Assembly: GCA_023419605.1 (NCBI GenBank)
Contig: JAEZXR010000089.1
Coordinates: 55,499 to 119,498 of the forward strand
Source: Bacillota bacterium
GTDB taxonomy: Bacteria; Bacillota; Clostridia; Acetivibrionales; JAEZXR01
Direction: 5' to 3'
Length of the DNA: 64,000 nucleotides
In this document: positions 33,051-42,700 of the stretch, in pieces
Position numbering within the stretch: position 1 is the first letter of the stretch
How the letters are laid out: each line of letters begins with the position of its first letter
Program-made: the position numbers and the translations under genes
The notes under the pieces: model-generated
Told to the model about the DNA's origin: nothing
The model's input: only the letters and a program-made list of their open reading frames with translations
The model's database searches: none

Positions 33051-34169
33051 CTACAGTAAGAGCGTTTCTGCCGATACACACTCGGCATCCATTGCTTCCG
33101 CAACAGCTCTGCAGGTTATATGGCCCTTGTACGTGTTTAATCCTAGCATAAGAGCCTTGTCATCCAACATCGCCTGTTCTGCTCCTTTGTTTGCAATTTG
33201 AAGCAGGTAGGACAATGTTACACCCGTAAGGGCATAGGTGGAAGTTCTTGGAACCGCTCCCGGCATGTTTGCAACGGAATAGTGAATCACTCCGTGCTTT
33301 TCATAACAAGGGTGGTCATGGGTCGTTACTCTATCGATAGTCTCGATAGAACCGCCCTGATCAATGGCTACATCTACGATTACGGAGCCCTTTTTCATGG
33401 TTTTTATCATTTCCTCCGTAACGGTTTTAGGTGCTTTGGCTCCGGTTACCAGAACTGCACCAACCAGCAGATCGGTTCTTTTCACCATTTCTGCTACGCT
33501 ATATTCATTATATATCAAAGTAGTTACTCTACCGTTGAAAATGTCATCCAAATAGGAAAGCCTGTTTTTATTTATATCCATGATGGTAACCTTGGCACCG
33601 AGGCCGACTGCCATCTTTGCAGCATTTATACCAACAACGCCGCCGCCGATAATTAATACTTCCGCAGGCATAACGCCCGGCACCCCACCCAGAAGAATGC
33701 CAGAACCTCCATTATACTTCTGGAGCATATTGGCACCAATTTGAATGGACATCCTTCCTGCAACTTCACTCATGGGAGCCAGCAATGGCAATGAACCATT
33801 GGCAAGCTGCACGGTTTCGTAAGCAATAGCTGTAATCTTCTTTTCTACCAGCGCCTTTGTCAAAAGTGGATTGGGTGCAAGATGCAGATAAGTGAAAAGC
33901 GTCTGTCCTTCCTTAAACAACCCATATTCGCTTTCAAGCGGCTCCTTTACTTTTACAATAACATCCGCTGCTGAAAAAACATCTGCATGTTCGCTGTACA
34001 ACTGCGCTCCTGCAGCTTCATATTCCTTATCCTCTATACCGCTGCCTACACCGGCAGACTTCTCCACCACCACCACATGACCCGCTGTAACAAGCGCATG
34101 AACACCTGCTGGCGTGATAGCAACTCGATTTTCATTGTTTTTAATCTCTTTCGGCACACCAATTATCAT
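33051..34169 (-). CDS. ald: Alanine dehydrogenase
   Basis: A 372-residue NAD-dependent enzyme interconverting alanine with pyruvate and ammonia. The N-terminal VPKEIKNNENRVAI motif carries R15, with K75 and H96 as substrate residues. The Rossmann motif IIGGGVVG is near 172, followed by D198 for NAD. Length matches the family. Ald is important in germination and sporulation of Bacillus. An Lrp-type regulator gene lies directly upstream, on the same strand. Confidence 0.97.
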   Translation of the reverse strand: MIIGVPKEIKNNENRVAITPAGVHALVTAGHVVVVEKSAGVGSGIEDKEYEAAGAQLYSEHADVFSAADVIVKVKEPLESEYGLFKEGQTLFTYLHLAPNPLLTKALVEKKITAIAYETVQLANGSLPLLAPMSEVAGRMSIQIGANMLQKYNGGSGILLGGVPGVMPAEVLIIGGGVVGINAAKMAVGLGAKVTIMDINKNRLSYLDDIFNGRVTTLIYNEYSVAEMVKRTDLLVGAVLVTGAKAPKTVTEEMIKTMKKGSVIVDVAIDQGGSIETIDRVTTHDHPCYEKHGVIHYSVANMPGAVPRTSTYALTGVTLSYLLQIANKGAEQAMLDDKALMLGLNTYKGHITCRAVAEAMDAECVSAETLLL

Positions 34170-34208
34170 ACCATCTTCCTCCTTATAGAAGGTCTAGTTT
34201 AATCAACT

Positions 34209-34670
34209 TTAATTTATGTCTCTGTCGTCAGGAACTATAGAATAGTTATTCTTAACTGTGGACAGCGCGATGGTCGTTTTGGTCTTCTGAACTCCCTGAA
34301 CACTTTTAATTCTATTTATAAGCTGCTCCAGTGTATATGTATTCTCTGTGATGATCTTTAAACTGTAATCGTAATCACCGGCAAGAAAATGGCACTCAAG
34401 GATCTCATTCTCCAGTTTTATTGCATCTACAAACTTGTCTGCATATTTAGGCCTTTCAAGACTAATAAACATGATGGCGGTCAAATCTCTCTTTAACTTT
34501 CTCGGGTTAACAATGGCAGTATATTGCTGGATGACTCCCGAAGCCTCTAGTTTTTTCAGTCTTTCGCTCACCGCAGGAACAGACAGGTTTATCTCGTTAC
34601 TGATATCAGACGCGGTAATTCTGGCATTTTTCTGCAGGAGTTTAATTATCTTAACGTCAATTGCATCCAT
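34209..34670 (-). CDS. Lrp/AsnC-family regulator, probable regulator of ald
   Basis: A 153-residue regulator with an N-terminal helix-turn-helix (IIKLLQKNARITASDISNEIN) and a C-terminal RAM ligand-binding domain. Lrp-type proteins respond to amino acids and form octamers on DNA. It is 39 bases upstream of ald on the same strand, which suggests control by alanine. The 200 bases before it are very AT-rich with many short palindromes, as Lrp sites often are. Confidence 0.92.
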   Translation of the reverse strand: MDAIDVKIIKLLQKNARITASDISNEINLSVPAVSERLKKLEASGVIQQYTAIVNPRKLKRDLTAIMFISLERPKYADKFVDAIKLENEILECHFLAGDYDYSLKIITENTYTLEQLINRIKSVQGVQKTKTTIALSTVKNNYSIVPDDRDIN

Positions 34671-34860
34671 AATTGTAACCTCTTCCGGAAGTTTTGCAAT
34701 ATAATTTTAACGCATTTATATAATAATTTAAAGTATTTCATTGAAAATACATAATTTTTTAAATGTATATAATATTTTATATAAAATTATTAATTTATAT
34801 GCATAGCAGAATCTTTCGTTATTAATTTTTTTAAGCTTACTCTATTTATGCGAAAATAAA

Positions 34861-34896
34861 TTAACCAAATGGATTATTATTCACCCATTTGGTTAA
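34861..34896 (-). terminator. Terminator of rarA
   Basis: A 12-bp perfect stem (34861-34872 with 34885-34896), loop of 12, followed on the leftward strand by TTTATTTT. Confidence 0.7.
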
Positions 34897-34933
34897 CTTT
34901 ATATCAACTCTCTCTATCCATATTGCAGTACAA

Positions 34934-36226
34934 TCATTTCGAACTTCGGTACCGTTCCAGCCATTCCTTTATTTTTCCTTCATACCCATTTGCTGTCGGC
35001 TTGTAGTAAATTGTCCCCTTCATTACTTCAGGCAAATATTCCTGTTTTACGATATTGCCCGGATAATCATGCGCGTATTTGTATCCCTGCCCATAGCCCA
35101 AATCCTTCATTCCTGTAGTTACAGCATTTCGTAAATGCATGGGGACCTCACCCGTAGGCTTGCTAGCTATATCCTCAAGTGCCTTATTAACAGCAGAATA
35201 GGAAGCATTGGATTTTGGACTGGTTGCAACCATCACAGCAGCTTGCGCCAGGATAATCCTTCCCTCCGGCATCCCGATCATTTTCACCGCTTCCGCAGCG
35301 GCCACCGCCACCTGCAGTGCATTGGGATTCGCCATTCCTACGTCTTCCGACGCACAGATGATGATTCTTCTGGCAAGAAATTCAGGATCTTCTCCTGCAT
35401 AGATGGCTCTGGCCAGATAAAAAACTGCCGCATCAGGATCGCTGCCGCGCATGGATTTGATAAAAGCACTGATATTATCGTAATGCTCCTCTCCTGTTTT
35501 ATCAAACCGAATCGCCTTCTTTTGCAAACAGTCCTCCAGGGTAGGAATATCAATGTATATTTTACCATCTGCCCTTATTTCTGAGGTCATGACTGCAAGC
35601 TCCAGAGAATTCAGTGCTTTTCTGGCATCTCCACCGCAAACCTCTGCCAGGTAATCAAACGCGGCGTCCTCCATTTCGACCTCATAGTGCCCTAATCCTC
35701 TCTCCTTGTCTGCCAAAGCCTTTTTCAAAAGCTTTATAACAGCGTCTTTGGAAAGCGGTTTTAACATGAAAACGGAAGATCGAGAGATCAATGCCTTATT
35801 TACTTCAAAAAACGGATTTTCCGTAGTAGCTCCTATCAGTACAATCGTACCATTCTCTACGTAAGGCAGTAATGCATCCTGCTGTGATTTATTAAAACGA
35901 TGAATTTCATCCACAAACAACACGGTTTTGCCGCTAGGATTCAACATGGGATTCTGCGTATCCGTAACAATCCTTCGTATATCCGAAACGCCTGCTGTCA
36001 CTGCATTCAGTTTTTCAAAATTCGATTTGGTGGTAGCTGCGATGATTCTTGCAAGGGAAGTCTTTCCCGTGCCCGGCGGACCATACAGTATAACAGAGGA
36101 AATTCTGTCAGCCTTGATCATACGATACAGCAGCTTTCCGCTTCCGACAATCTCTTCCTGCCCCACAAACTCCTCCAAGGTCCTTGGGCTCATTCTATAG
36201 GCAAGGGGTTCGCGTTTTTCAGCCAT
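34934..36226 (-). CDS. rarA: RarA/MgsA, replication-associated recombination ATPase
   Basis: A 430-residue AAA+ ATPase related to clamp loaders and RuvB, acting at stalled forks. Walker A is GPPGTGKT at 49-56, Walker B is VLFVDEIHRF near 104-113, sensor 1 is IGATTENP, and the MgsA C-terminal tetramer domain includes ARRIIICASEDVG and a KYAHD segment. Length is typical. A good sigma-A promoter lies just upstream. Confidence 0.96.
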   Translation of the reverse strand: MAEKREPLAYRMSPRTLEEFVGQEEIVGSGKLLYRMIKADRISSVILYGPPGTGKTSLARIIAATTKSNFEKLNAVTAGVSDIRRIVTDTQNPMLNPSGKTVLFVDEIHRFNKSQQDALLPYVENGTIVLIGATTENPFFEVNKALISRSSVFMLKPLSKDAVIKLLKKALADKERGLGHYEVEMEDAAFDYLAEVCGGDARKALNSLELAVMTSEIRADGKIYIDIPTLEDCLQKKAIRFDKTGEEHYDNISAFIKSMRGSDPDAAVFYLARAIYAGEDPEFLARRIIICASEDVGMANPNALQVAVAAAEAVKMIGMPEGRIILAQAAVMVATSPKSNASYSAVNKALEDIASKPTGEVPMHLRNAVTTGMKDLGYGQGYKYAHDYPGNIVKQEYLPEVMKGTIYYKPTANGYEGKIKEWLERYRSSK

Positions 36227-36262
36227 GGTTGCTATCCGTCCTTACTGTAGTGTTTTTACCTT

Positions 36263-36291
36263 ATTATACCACGATGATAGCTCTTCTACAA
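36263..36291 (-). promoter_or_regulatory. Promoter of rarA
   Basis: TTGTAG (36286-36291), a 17-base spacer and a perfect TATAAT (36263-36268) on the leftward strand. The rest of the 302-base gap (36227-36528) holds a TATACT near 36340 that may be the rqcH -10, and an 8-bp hairpin at 36473-36504; nothing else is seen. Confidence 0.7.
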
Positions 36292-36528
36292 ATGGGCATG
36301 AGATTTTTCCCTTTATTTTTTAAGGCAAGTCCGCTATACTATAGATATCCAACTTTAGACTTGAACTTACCCAGCATCAAAACCCCCAAAAATCCTGACA
36401 TTTTGGTGCCGGAAATTGCAAGGTTTAAGCTGGCTATCCATACCCTACGATAAACATTTTATATGCAATGAAAGCATCGGTTTTCCTTTTAGCTTTCCGG
36501 TGCTATTGAAAAATAAGGAGTGACAACA

Positions 36529-38301
36529 ATGCCTTTTGACGGAATTGTATCAAAAAATATGGTAAAAGAGCTCTCGGAACTTCTTATCGGTGGCCGTATC
36601 GAGAAAATCTTCCAGCCGGAGAGTGACGAGATCATCATAAATACGAGAACCCTGGGAAAAAATATGAAACTGCTGCTGAGCGCCAGCGCCAGTTATCCCC
36701 GAATCCACTTCACGGAAAGCACAAGGGAGAATCCTGCCGTTCCTCCCGTTTTCTGCATGCTCCTGCGAAAGCATTTGTCCGGAGGCAAAGTGGTGGATGT
36801 TCTATTTCATGGCTACGAAAGAATCATTACCCTCCTGATCGAATCGGCAAATGAACTGGGTGATCTAAGTGTTAAAAAACTTATCATCGAGATCATGGGC
36901 CGCCATAGCAATATTATCCTAACCAACAGCGAGGATAAAATCATTGATTCCATCAAGCATATAGATAATGAAATCAGCAGTGTTCGGGAAGTTATGCCGG
37001 CGAGGCCCTATGTACTTCCTCCTGCCCAGGATAAAGCGAATCCGGAGGAACTGGACCTGGATCAATTCCTATTGGAAAACGCGCGGACTTCTGCCCTCAA
37101 TGCAGAGAAATTTCTTCTCGAGCATCTTAAAGGGTTTAGCCCTCTTCTGTGCCGTGAAGTATGTGCCCGGGCTGACATTGAAGGCAAAAAAGCCCTCTCT
37201 GCTCTGTCTGAAGTAGAAATGCAGCGGTTAAAAGCCAGCCTGGGCGATATCATCGATACGATTCGAAATTCCAGTTTTTCGCCCTGCATTATCTATGAAG
37301 ACCAAACGATGCAAAGACCGGTGGATTTTCATTCACTACCCTTGCTGCAATATGAAAATGCACGGTACTTTCACTCCATCAGCTGTGCCTTGGATGAGTT
37401 TTACGATACCAAAGATAAGACGGAGCGGTTAAAGCAGAAAAAAGCGGATGTTTTAAAAGTGCTGACCAATAGTCTTGACCGGTGCCGTAAAAAGCTGGCA
37501 ATCCAACAGGAAAAGCTTCGTGAAGTGGCAGACCGTGATAAGCTGCAGTTGTTTGGGGAGTTGATTACGGCTAATATATATTGTATTCCCCGGAATGTTA
37601 AAGAGGTCTCACTGCTAAATTATTACAGTGAATCCGGTGAGTTCATTGCTGTCCCGCTGGATGAAAATCTTTCACCGCAGGAAAATGCCCAGCGATATTT
37701 TAAAAAGTATGCTAAAGCGAAAAGTGCATATGTAAATACCAGCCACCAAGTGGAAGAGTCTCTCCGAGAGCTTGAATATCTGGAGAGTGTTCTTGCGCTG
37801 CTGGAAAACTGTACGACACTGCAGGAAATTGAAGAAATCCGTCAGGAACTGGCAGAACAAGCCTATATGATTTCAAAAAAGAAAGGCAAGCCCAGTAAGA
37901 AAGTCAAGATGTCATTACCTCTTTACTTCCGTTCTTCCGATGGCTACGACATTTATGTCGGTAAAAACAACAAGCAAAATGATCAGCTTACGCTGAAAAC
38001 AGCTTCATCCAACGATATATGGCTGCATACAAAGAATATCCCCGGTTCCCATGTAATCATCCGTAAGCAGCAGGGAGATATTCCAAACTCGACTTTGTTG
38101 GAAGGAGCTCTACTGGCTGCCTACCACAGCAAGGCTAAGATTTCCTCCAATGTCGAAGTTGATTTTACCACCGTACGGAATGTGAAGAAGCCCAGCGGAG
38201 CAAAGCCCGGTATGGTAATTTATGAAAACTACAGAACCTTGGTAGTTACTCCGGATGAAGCCATTATCGATAAACTGGCTGCAAACGCAAAAAAGAAATA
38301 G
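36529..38301 (+). CDS. rqcH: RqcH, ribosome quality control factor (NFACT family)
   Basis: A 590-residue protein with NFACT-N (PFDGIVSKNMVKELSELLIGGRIEKI), a helix-hairpin-helix middle region, a coiled coil near 300-420 and the C-terminal NFACT-R domain (DIWLHTKNIPGSHVII). RqcH binds stalled 50S-peptidyl-tRNA and adds C-terminal alanine tails. It is often labelled fibronectin-binding protein FbpA. The ATG follows GGAG by 9 bases. Confidence 0.94.
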   Translation: MPFDGIVSKNMVKELSELLIGGRIEKIFQPESDEIIINTRTLGKNMKLLLSASASYPRIHFTESTRENPAVPPVFCMLLRKHLSGGKVVDVLFHGYERIITLLIESANELGDLSVKKLIIEIMGRHSNIILTNSEDKIIDSIKHIDNEISSVREVMPARPYVLPPAQDKANPEELDLDQFLLENARTSALNAEKFLLEHLKGFSPLLCREVCARADIEGKKALSALSEVEMQRLKASLGDIIDTIRNSSFSPCIIYEDQTMQRPVDFHSLPLLQYENARYFHSISCALDEFYDTKDKTERLKQKKADVLKVLTNSLDRCRKKLAIQQEKLREVADRDKLQLFGELITANIYCIPRNVKEVSLLNYYSESGEFIAVPLDENLSPQENAQRYFKKYAKAKSAYVNTSHQVEESLRELEYLESVLALLENCTTLQEIEEIRQELAEQAYMISKKKGKPSKKVKMSLPLYFRSSDGYDIYVGKNNKQNDQLTLKTASSNDIWLHTKNIPGSHVIIRKQQGDIPNSTLLEGALLAAYHSKAKISSNVEVDFTTVRNVKKPSGAKPGMVIYENYRTLVVTPDEAIIDKLAANAKKK

Positions 38302-38302
38302 C

Positions 38303-38340
38303 AAAAAGCACTGTAAAGGTAAAACTTTATAGTGCTTTTT
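38303..38340 (+). terminator. Terminator of rqcH
   Basis: AAAAAGCACT pairs with AGTGCTTTTT, and AAAG with CTTT inside. Confidence 0.75.
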
Positions 38341-38351
38341 AAGTAAATCCA

Positions 38352-38987
38352 TCAATCTCTAGATGTAATAACAAGAAGCTCTCCACTGGTAATGGTTACA
38401 GAGGCTGCGCTCTCTACAAATTCATTGCTGACGCCCCAGGTAGAGCCCTTTCTGAGAGTTGCGTCCTTCAGTGGGTAATATAACCCTTTCGTGGTCACTC
38501 CCTCTACGGTTTCGCTCATGGGCAGCAGCGTAACCTTCATTCCCGGCTCACGGTTCAGATGAATGGATTCACGAATGAGCCTGATCTCATTGTACTCATC
38601 GGCAGCAGTCCCAGCTACGCCCAGATCCAGCATTTTTTTCAGCAAGAAAATGTTCGCCAGGGTATGGTCGAATCGTGTTCCCATGGATCCGATCAAAACA
38701 ATCTCCCTGCAGCCTTTTTCTATTGCTATCTCCACAGCCAGCTCGGAATCTGTCATGTCCTTTTCCGCCGGAAACTTCATAATTTGTACACCTGCATTTT
38801 GATACTGCTCCAGGTCCTCTATTGAAATAGAGTCAAAGTCTCCAAGAAGAATATCCGGAGTCACCCCAAGCTTCTTTAAATGAGCAGCCCCTCCATCCGC
38901 ACAAAGAACCAGCTCCACACCTTCAAAATACCGCGCTGTATAGTTATAGTCCCTGATACATCCATTGCTTACAATGATTCCCCTCAT
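38352..38987 (-). CDS. thiN: Thiamine pyrophosphokinase
   Basis: A 211-residue kinase that makes thiamine diphosphate from thiamine. ADGGAAHL, the LLGDFDSI metal motif and DMTDSELAVE are all in their usual places, with GTRFDHTLAN following. It is the last gene of the priA-to-thiN cluster, as in Bacillus (yloS). No TPP riboswitch is seen, as expected for a gene inside an operon. Confidence 0.94.
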   Translation of the reverse strand: MRGIIVSNGCIRDYNYTARYFEGVELVLCADGGAAHLKKLGVTPDILLGDFDSISIEDLEQYQNAGVQIMKFPAEKDMTDSELAVEIAIEKGCREIVLIGSMGTRFDHTLANIFLLKKMLDLGVAGTAADEYNEIRLIRESIHLNREPGMKVTLLPMSETVEGVTTKGLYYPLKDATLRKGSTWGVSNEFVESAASVTITSGELLVITSRD

Positions 38988-39007
38988 ATTACACTCGATC
39001 CCTTCAA

Positions 39008-39667
39008 TCAGCCTCTGTAGCCTTTTTCTTTCAATCCCTTGATAAAGCTACTCATATCCGGAGCGTTAAATACGGCGGAGCCTGAAACAATGACATTGGC
39101 ACCGGCTTCCGTCACCTTATATATGTTCTCATGTCCGATACCGCCATCAATCTCAATATCAATGCTTAAACCCTTGCTGTTCAACCAGTTTCTAAGTTCT
39201 CTGATCTTCTCGGTACTGGCTTCGATGAAGGACTGTCCGCCAAATCCCGGGTTTACTGTCATGAGCAGGATCATGTCTGCTTCATGCAAAACCCAATCCA
39301 AGGTGGACAGGGACGTGGCCGGATTCAGTGCAACCGCTGCCTTAACACCTCTTTGCTTGATCTTCTGTAGTGTTCTATGTAAATGCGTACATGCCTCCAC
39401 ATGTACGGAAATGATATCTGCACCCGCATCTGCAAAAGCATCGATGTAATTGTCGGGATTTTGAATCATAAGATGCACATCAAAGGGCAGCTTTGTGATG
39501 GAACGCAGTGCTTTGACCACTGGAGGGCCAATGGTAATATTCGGCACGAAATGCCCATCCATTACATCAATATGAATAAGATCCGCACCTGCTTTTTCCA
39601 ATCGAAGTATATCCTCACCCAGTTTAGAGAAATCCGCAGATAGTATTGAAGGAGCTATTTTTATCAT
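39008..39667 (-). CDS. rpe: Ribulose-phosphate 3-epimerase
   Basis: A 219-residue TIM-barrel enzyme of the pentose phosphate pathway. Motifs include APSILSADF, HIDVMDGHFVPN with metal ligands, VNPGFGGQSF and the closing IDGGI and GSAVF phosphate loops. It lies between rsgA and thiN, 20 bases before thiN. Confidence 0.97.
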   Translation of the reverse strand: MIKIAPSILSADFSKLGEDILRLEKAGADLIHIDVMDGHFVPNITIGPPVVKALRSITKLPFDVHLMIQNPDNYIDAFADAGADIISVHVEACTHLHRTLQKIKQRGVKAAVALNPATSLSTLDWVLHEADMILLMTVNPGFGGQSFIEASTEKIRELRNWLNSKGLSIDIEIDGGIGHENIYKVTEAGANVIVSGSAVFNAPDMSSFIKGLKEKGYRG

Positions 39668-39707
39668 TCAAACACGTCCTTTCTTTTAATAACAGATCCA
39701 TAAATAA

Positions 39708-39740
39708 AGCACTCAAAAGTTCATTCCCGCCTTGAGTGCT
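39708..39740 (-). terminator. Hairpin between rsgA and rpe
   Basis: A 9-bp stem (AGCACTCAA with TTGAGTGCT), 15-base loop, then TTATTTATGG. It may reduce read-through from rsgA to rpe. Confidence 0.55.
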
Positions 39741-39744
39741 CATT

Positions 39745-40647
39745 TTACTTTTTCCTTTTTCCCTTACTATAGTCTTTGGGTATATTTTTTATTGTGTTAA
39801 ATAGTTCGCTATAACGGCTATACCGGCCGGAATCAATCTGACCCTGCTGAAACGCTTTCTTTACCTCGCAGTCCGGTTCATTGAGGTGGCTGCAGCCTGT
39901 GAATCTGCATTTGCCCAAATGGTCCCTGAATTCGGGATAATGAGCTTCCAGTTCCGTATGCTCAAGGTCTGCCAGCTCAAAAGAACTAAACCCTGGAGAA
40001 TCTACAATGAATCCTCCATCTTCAAGTTGAAGCAGCTCCGCATGCCGGGTAGTATGTTTGCCACGCTCTATCTTCTCGCTGATATTTCCCGTCTGCATAA
40101 CCATGGAGTTCATAATATGGTTGAGAATGGTAGACTTACCTACCCCGGACTGACCCGCCAGCACTGTGATCTTATCTGTAAGCAGTTCCCTGAAGGCATC
40201 GTAACCTATACCCAAAACTTTGCTTAACTTCACAACACTATAGCCAGCCTTTTGGTAAACAGACTCAATCTCACTGCACTTCCCGTCTTCGTCCAGATCA
40301 ATTTTATTTATGCAAATTACAGGCGTGAGACCTTTCATTTCTGCTGTAATCAAAAGTTTATCCAGCAGCATGAAGTCTGGAGACGGAGACTTTGCAGCAA
40401 TAACAATGGCAATCTGGTTTACATTTGCAACTGCGGGCCTTACCAGCTGTGAATACCGTGGTTCAATGCTGTCCAAACTACCGGTCATTTTTTCCTCATC
40501 TGTGATGGAAATATGAACCCGGTCACCCGTTAAGGGTGAGATATCTTCTTTTCTAAATACACCTCTTGCTTTGCATTCATATATGCCATCGGAGGTTTTT
40601 ACATAGTAAAAACCTCCGATTCCTTTTATAATAATGCCTGAAGGCAA
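39745..40647 (-). CDS. rsgA: RsgA, small-subunit assembly GTPase
   Basis: A 300-residue circularly permuted GTPase that helps 30S subunit maturation. An N-terminal OB fold is followed by G4 (NKID), then G1 (GQSGVGKS) and G3 (DSPGF), and a C-terminal zinc site with CRFTGCSH..C. The start is a TTG eight bases after GGAGG. It is directly downstream of prkC, whose kinase phosphorylates this protein (CpgA) in Bacillus. Confidence 0.95.
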   Translation of the reverse strand: MPSGIIIKGIGGFYYVKTSDGIYECKARGVFRKEDISPLTGDRVHISITDEEKMTGSLDSIEPRYSQLVRPAVANVNQIAIVIAAKSPSPDFMLLDKLLITAEMKGLTPVICINKIDLDEDGKCSEIESVYQKAGYSVVKLSKVLGIGYDAFRELLTDKITVLAGQSGVGKSTILNHIMNSMVMQTGNISEKIERGKHTTRHAELLQLEDGGFIVDSPGFSSFELADLEHTELEAHYPEFRDHLGKCRFTGCSHLNEPDCEVKKAFQQGQIDSGRYSRYSELFNTIKNIPKDYSKGKRKK

Positions 40648-40679
40648 TTTATCAACCTCCCTGAAACATCAACCATGAT

Positions 40680-42623
40680 TTATGGCCGGGTAAAAGTAGA
40701 ATATAAAATATTGTCCAAGTAAATCTGGCATTTTGTCCTTCCCTTTTCGGAGACCGGAATACTAACAGTTAAAGGAAAATCCGTCTTATCAACCGTTTCA
40801 TCCACAAGCAATTCCACTTTATTAGTATCCGCCGGAATCGCCTCAATACGCACCTTTATTTTATCACCGTACTTTTGTGGATTATTCAAGGTTATTTTTT
40901 CCTGCATCATAACCCTTTGGCCATTTGCTGGAGGTGTAGCACTTGGAGTTGGGCTGGGTGTCGGTGTTTCAAAAGTAATATTGACAGCAGACCCTTCCTT
41001 TACTGTAGCATTTTCAAGAGGGCTCTGGGCAATAATCTTTCCTGTAGCGATGCTGTTATCAGAAGGTGTAATTGTACCTACCGTAAGTTTAGCCTCGGAC
41101 AGAGCTTTCATCGCTTCCTGTCTGGTCATACCAACCAGCTTTGGCACCTTTGTCTCCTTTATTTCAGGACCCTTGCTCTTATACACGATAACATCGGATT
41201 TTGCTTTTACTTCAGTTCCTTCTGGCGGTTCTGTCCGGGTAACCAAACCCTCCGCCACAGAATCATGAAACTCGTCTTCGATCTTCCCGACCAAGTCGCT
41301 AGCCTCGAGTTGGCTCAAAGCAGTCCGCCACTCCTTTCTTACCACGCCGGGCACCTTGACCATCTTTGGGCCCTCACTTACCTGAAGTTCTATGAATCCT
41401 CCGGGTTTAAGAGTTTTACCCGCTTCGACGCTTTGAGAGATAACGGTATCCTTATCAAACTTTTCATCATTTTTCGGAGTTTTTTTCACCTCAATATTAT
41501 GATCCGTAAGTTCCTTTTCTACGCTCTGTATATCCTTTCCTACATAATCTTTCACCATAAAAGATTTTTTATCTTGACCGGGATTTGCCAATACAAACGT
41601 TAGAATCATAAAAGCCAAAATAATTACAGCACAGGTACCGATGGCAAGCCAAATGGTTTTTTTATCGGCTTTATTCTTTTTTCCGCCAGTTTCCTTTCCC
41701 TGCATCTTCTGTTCATCCTTTTCCTTTAAATTCTCATCCTGTATTATCCTTACCCTTCGGGTTTGGGCGTGGTCCACAACTTCCTCTCTAACGAAGTTCC
41801 CTTCCGGCTCCTTTACCACTCTGTACAGATCCTGCAGCATGTCCGTCGCCGTTTGATACCTCTGATCCTGTTCCTTCTTTACAGCTTTCATTATAATATC
41901 GTTTAAGGCCTTGGGAATGTCAGGGCTGACTTCCCTTGGTGCTACGGCTTCTTCCTGGATATGTTTTAGTGCCACAGCAACGGGAGTTTCGCCATCAAAG
42001 GGAATCCGGCCGGTCACCATCTCATAAAGGGCTATACCCATAGAGTAAATATCGGATTTCTCTCCGATGTACCCGCCTCTTGCCTGTTCCGGCGAAAAGT
42101 AATGCACCGAACCGATGGTACTTCCAACCATGGTAATGGTAGAAGAGGAAACAGCTCTCGCTATGCCAAAATCAGTTACTTTCGCAATTCCATCCCCCGT
42201 AAGCAGGATATTGTGCGGTTTTATGTCTCTGTGTACGATATGATGCCTGTGCGCATGCTCGATTGCCGAACAAATCTGAATGGCAATATTCACTGCTTCC
42301 CTCCAGGGCAATGTACCCTTTTGGCCTATATAATCCTTTAAAGTAACACCATTTATAAATTCCATTACTATATAATGTACATTCTCTTCATGCCCAACAT
42401 CATAGATGGAAACAATATTCGGATGTGAAAGACTCGCAACAGATTGTGCTTCAATAAGAAACCTCTTTACAAATTCTTCATCATTGGTATATTCCGGTCG
42501 AAGTATCTTCACTGCCACAAACCTGTTAAGCAAGTTACACTTCGCCTTGTAAACGATAGCCATGCCACCGCCACCAATTTTCTCTATCAGTTCATATCTG
42601 TTTCCCAGTATCTGACCTTGCAT
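40680..42623 (-). CDS. prkC: PrkC-type Ser/Thr protein kinase with PASTA domains
   Basis: A 647-residue membrane kinase. The kinase domain (about 10-270) has the glycine loop GGGGMA, K39, the HRDIKPHN loop (D133, K135, N138) and DFG at 151-153. One membrane helix near 340-362 (IWLAIGTCAVIILAF) is followed by three PASTA repeats that bind muropeptides, a Pro/Thr-rich linker and a final Ig-like beta domain of about 80 residues. In Bacillus PrkC signals germination. The start follows GAGGTGG. The phosphatase gene prpC precedes it. Confidence 0.96.
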   Translation of the reverse strand: MQGQILGNRYELIEKIGGGGMAIVYKAKCNLLNRFVAVKILRPEYTNDEEFVKRFLIEAQSVASLSHPNIVSIYDVGHEENVHYIVMEFINGVTLKDYIGQKGTLPWREAVNIAIQICSAIEHAHRHHIVHRDIKPHNILLTGDGIAKVTDFGIARAVSSSTITMVGSTIGSVHYFSPEQARGGYIGEKSDIYSMGIALYEMVTGRIPFDGETPVAVALKHIQEEAVAPREVSPDIPKALNDIIMKAVKKEQDQRYQTATDMLQDLYRVVKEPEGNFVREEVVDHAQTRRVRIIQDENLKEKDEQKMQGKETGGKKNKADKKTIWLAIGTCAVIILAFMILTFVLANPGQDKKSFMVKDYVGKDIQSVEKELTDHNIEVKKTPKNDEKFDKDTVISQSVEAGKTLKPGGFIELQVSEGPKMVKVPGVVRKEWRTALSQLEASDLVGKIEDEFHDSVAEGLVTRTEPPEGTEVKAKSDVIVYKSKGPEIKETKVPKLVGMTRQEAMKALSEAKLTVGTITPSDNSIATGKIIAQSPLENATVKEGSAVNITFETPTPSPTPSATPPANGQRVMMQEKITLNNPQKYGDKIKVRIEAIPADTNKVELLVDETVDKTDFPLTVSIPVSEKGRTKCQIYLDNILYSTFTRP

Positions 42624-42700
42624 AAATCCACCTCGCCTAAGGCACAGACCATTGACTACAGGCATTTTTGCCAACTGTCATCTGCCCTTCGCCTCTAATC

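Noticed and set aside
38352..39000. TPP riboswitch near thiN
   Set aside because: No thi-box pattern; thiN is the last gene of an operon and needs no leader.
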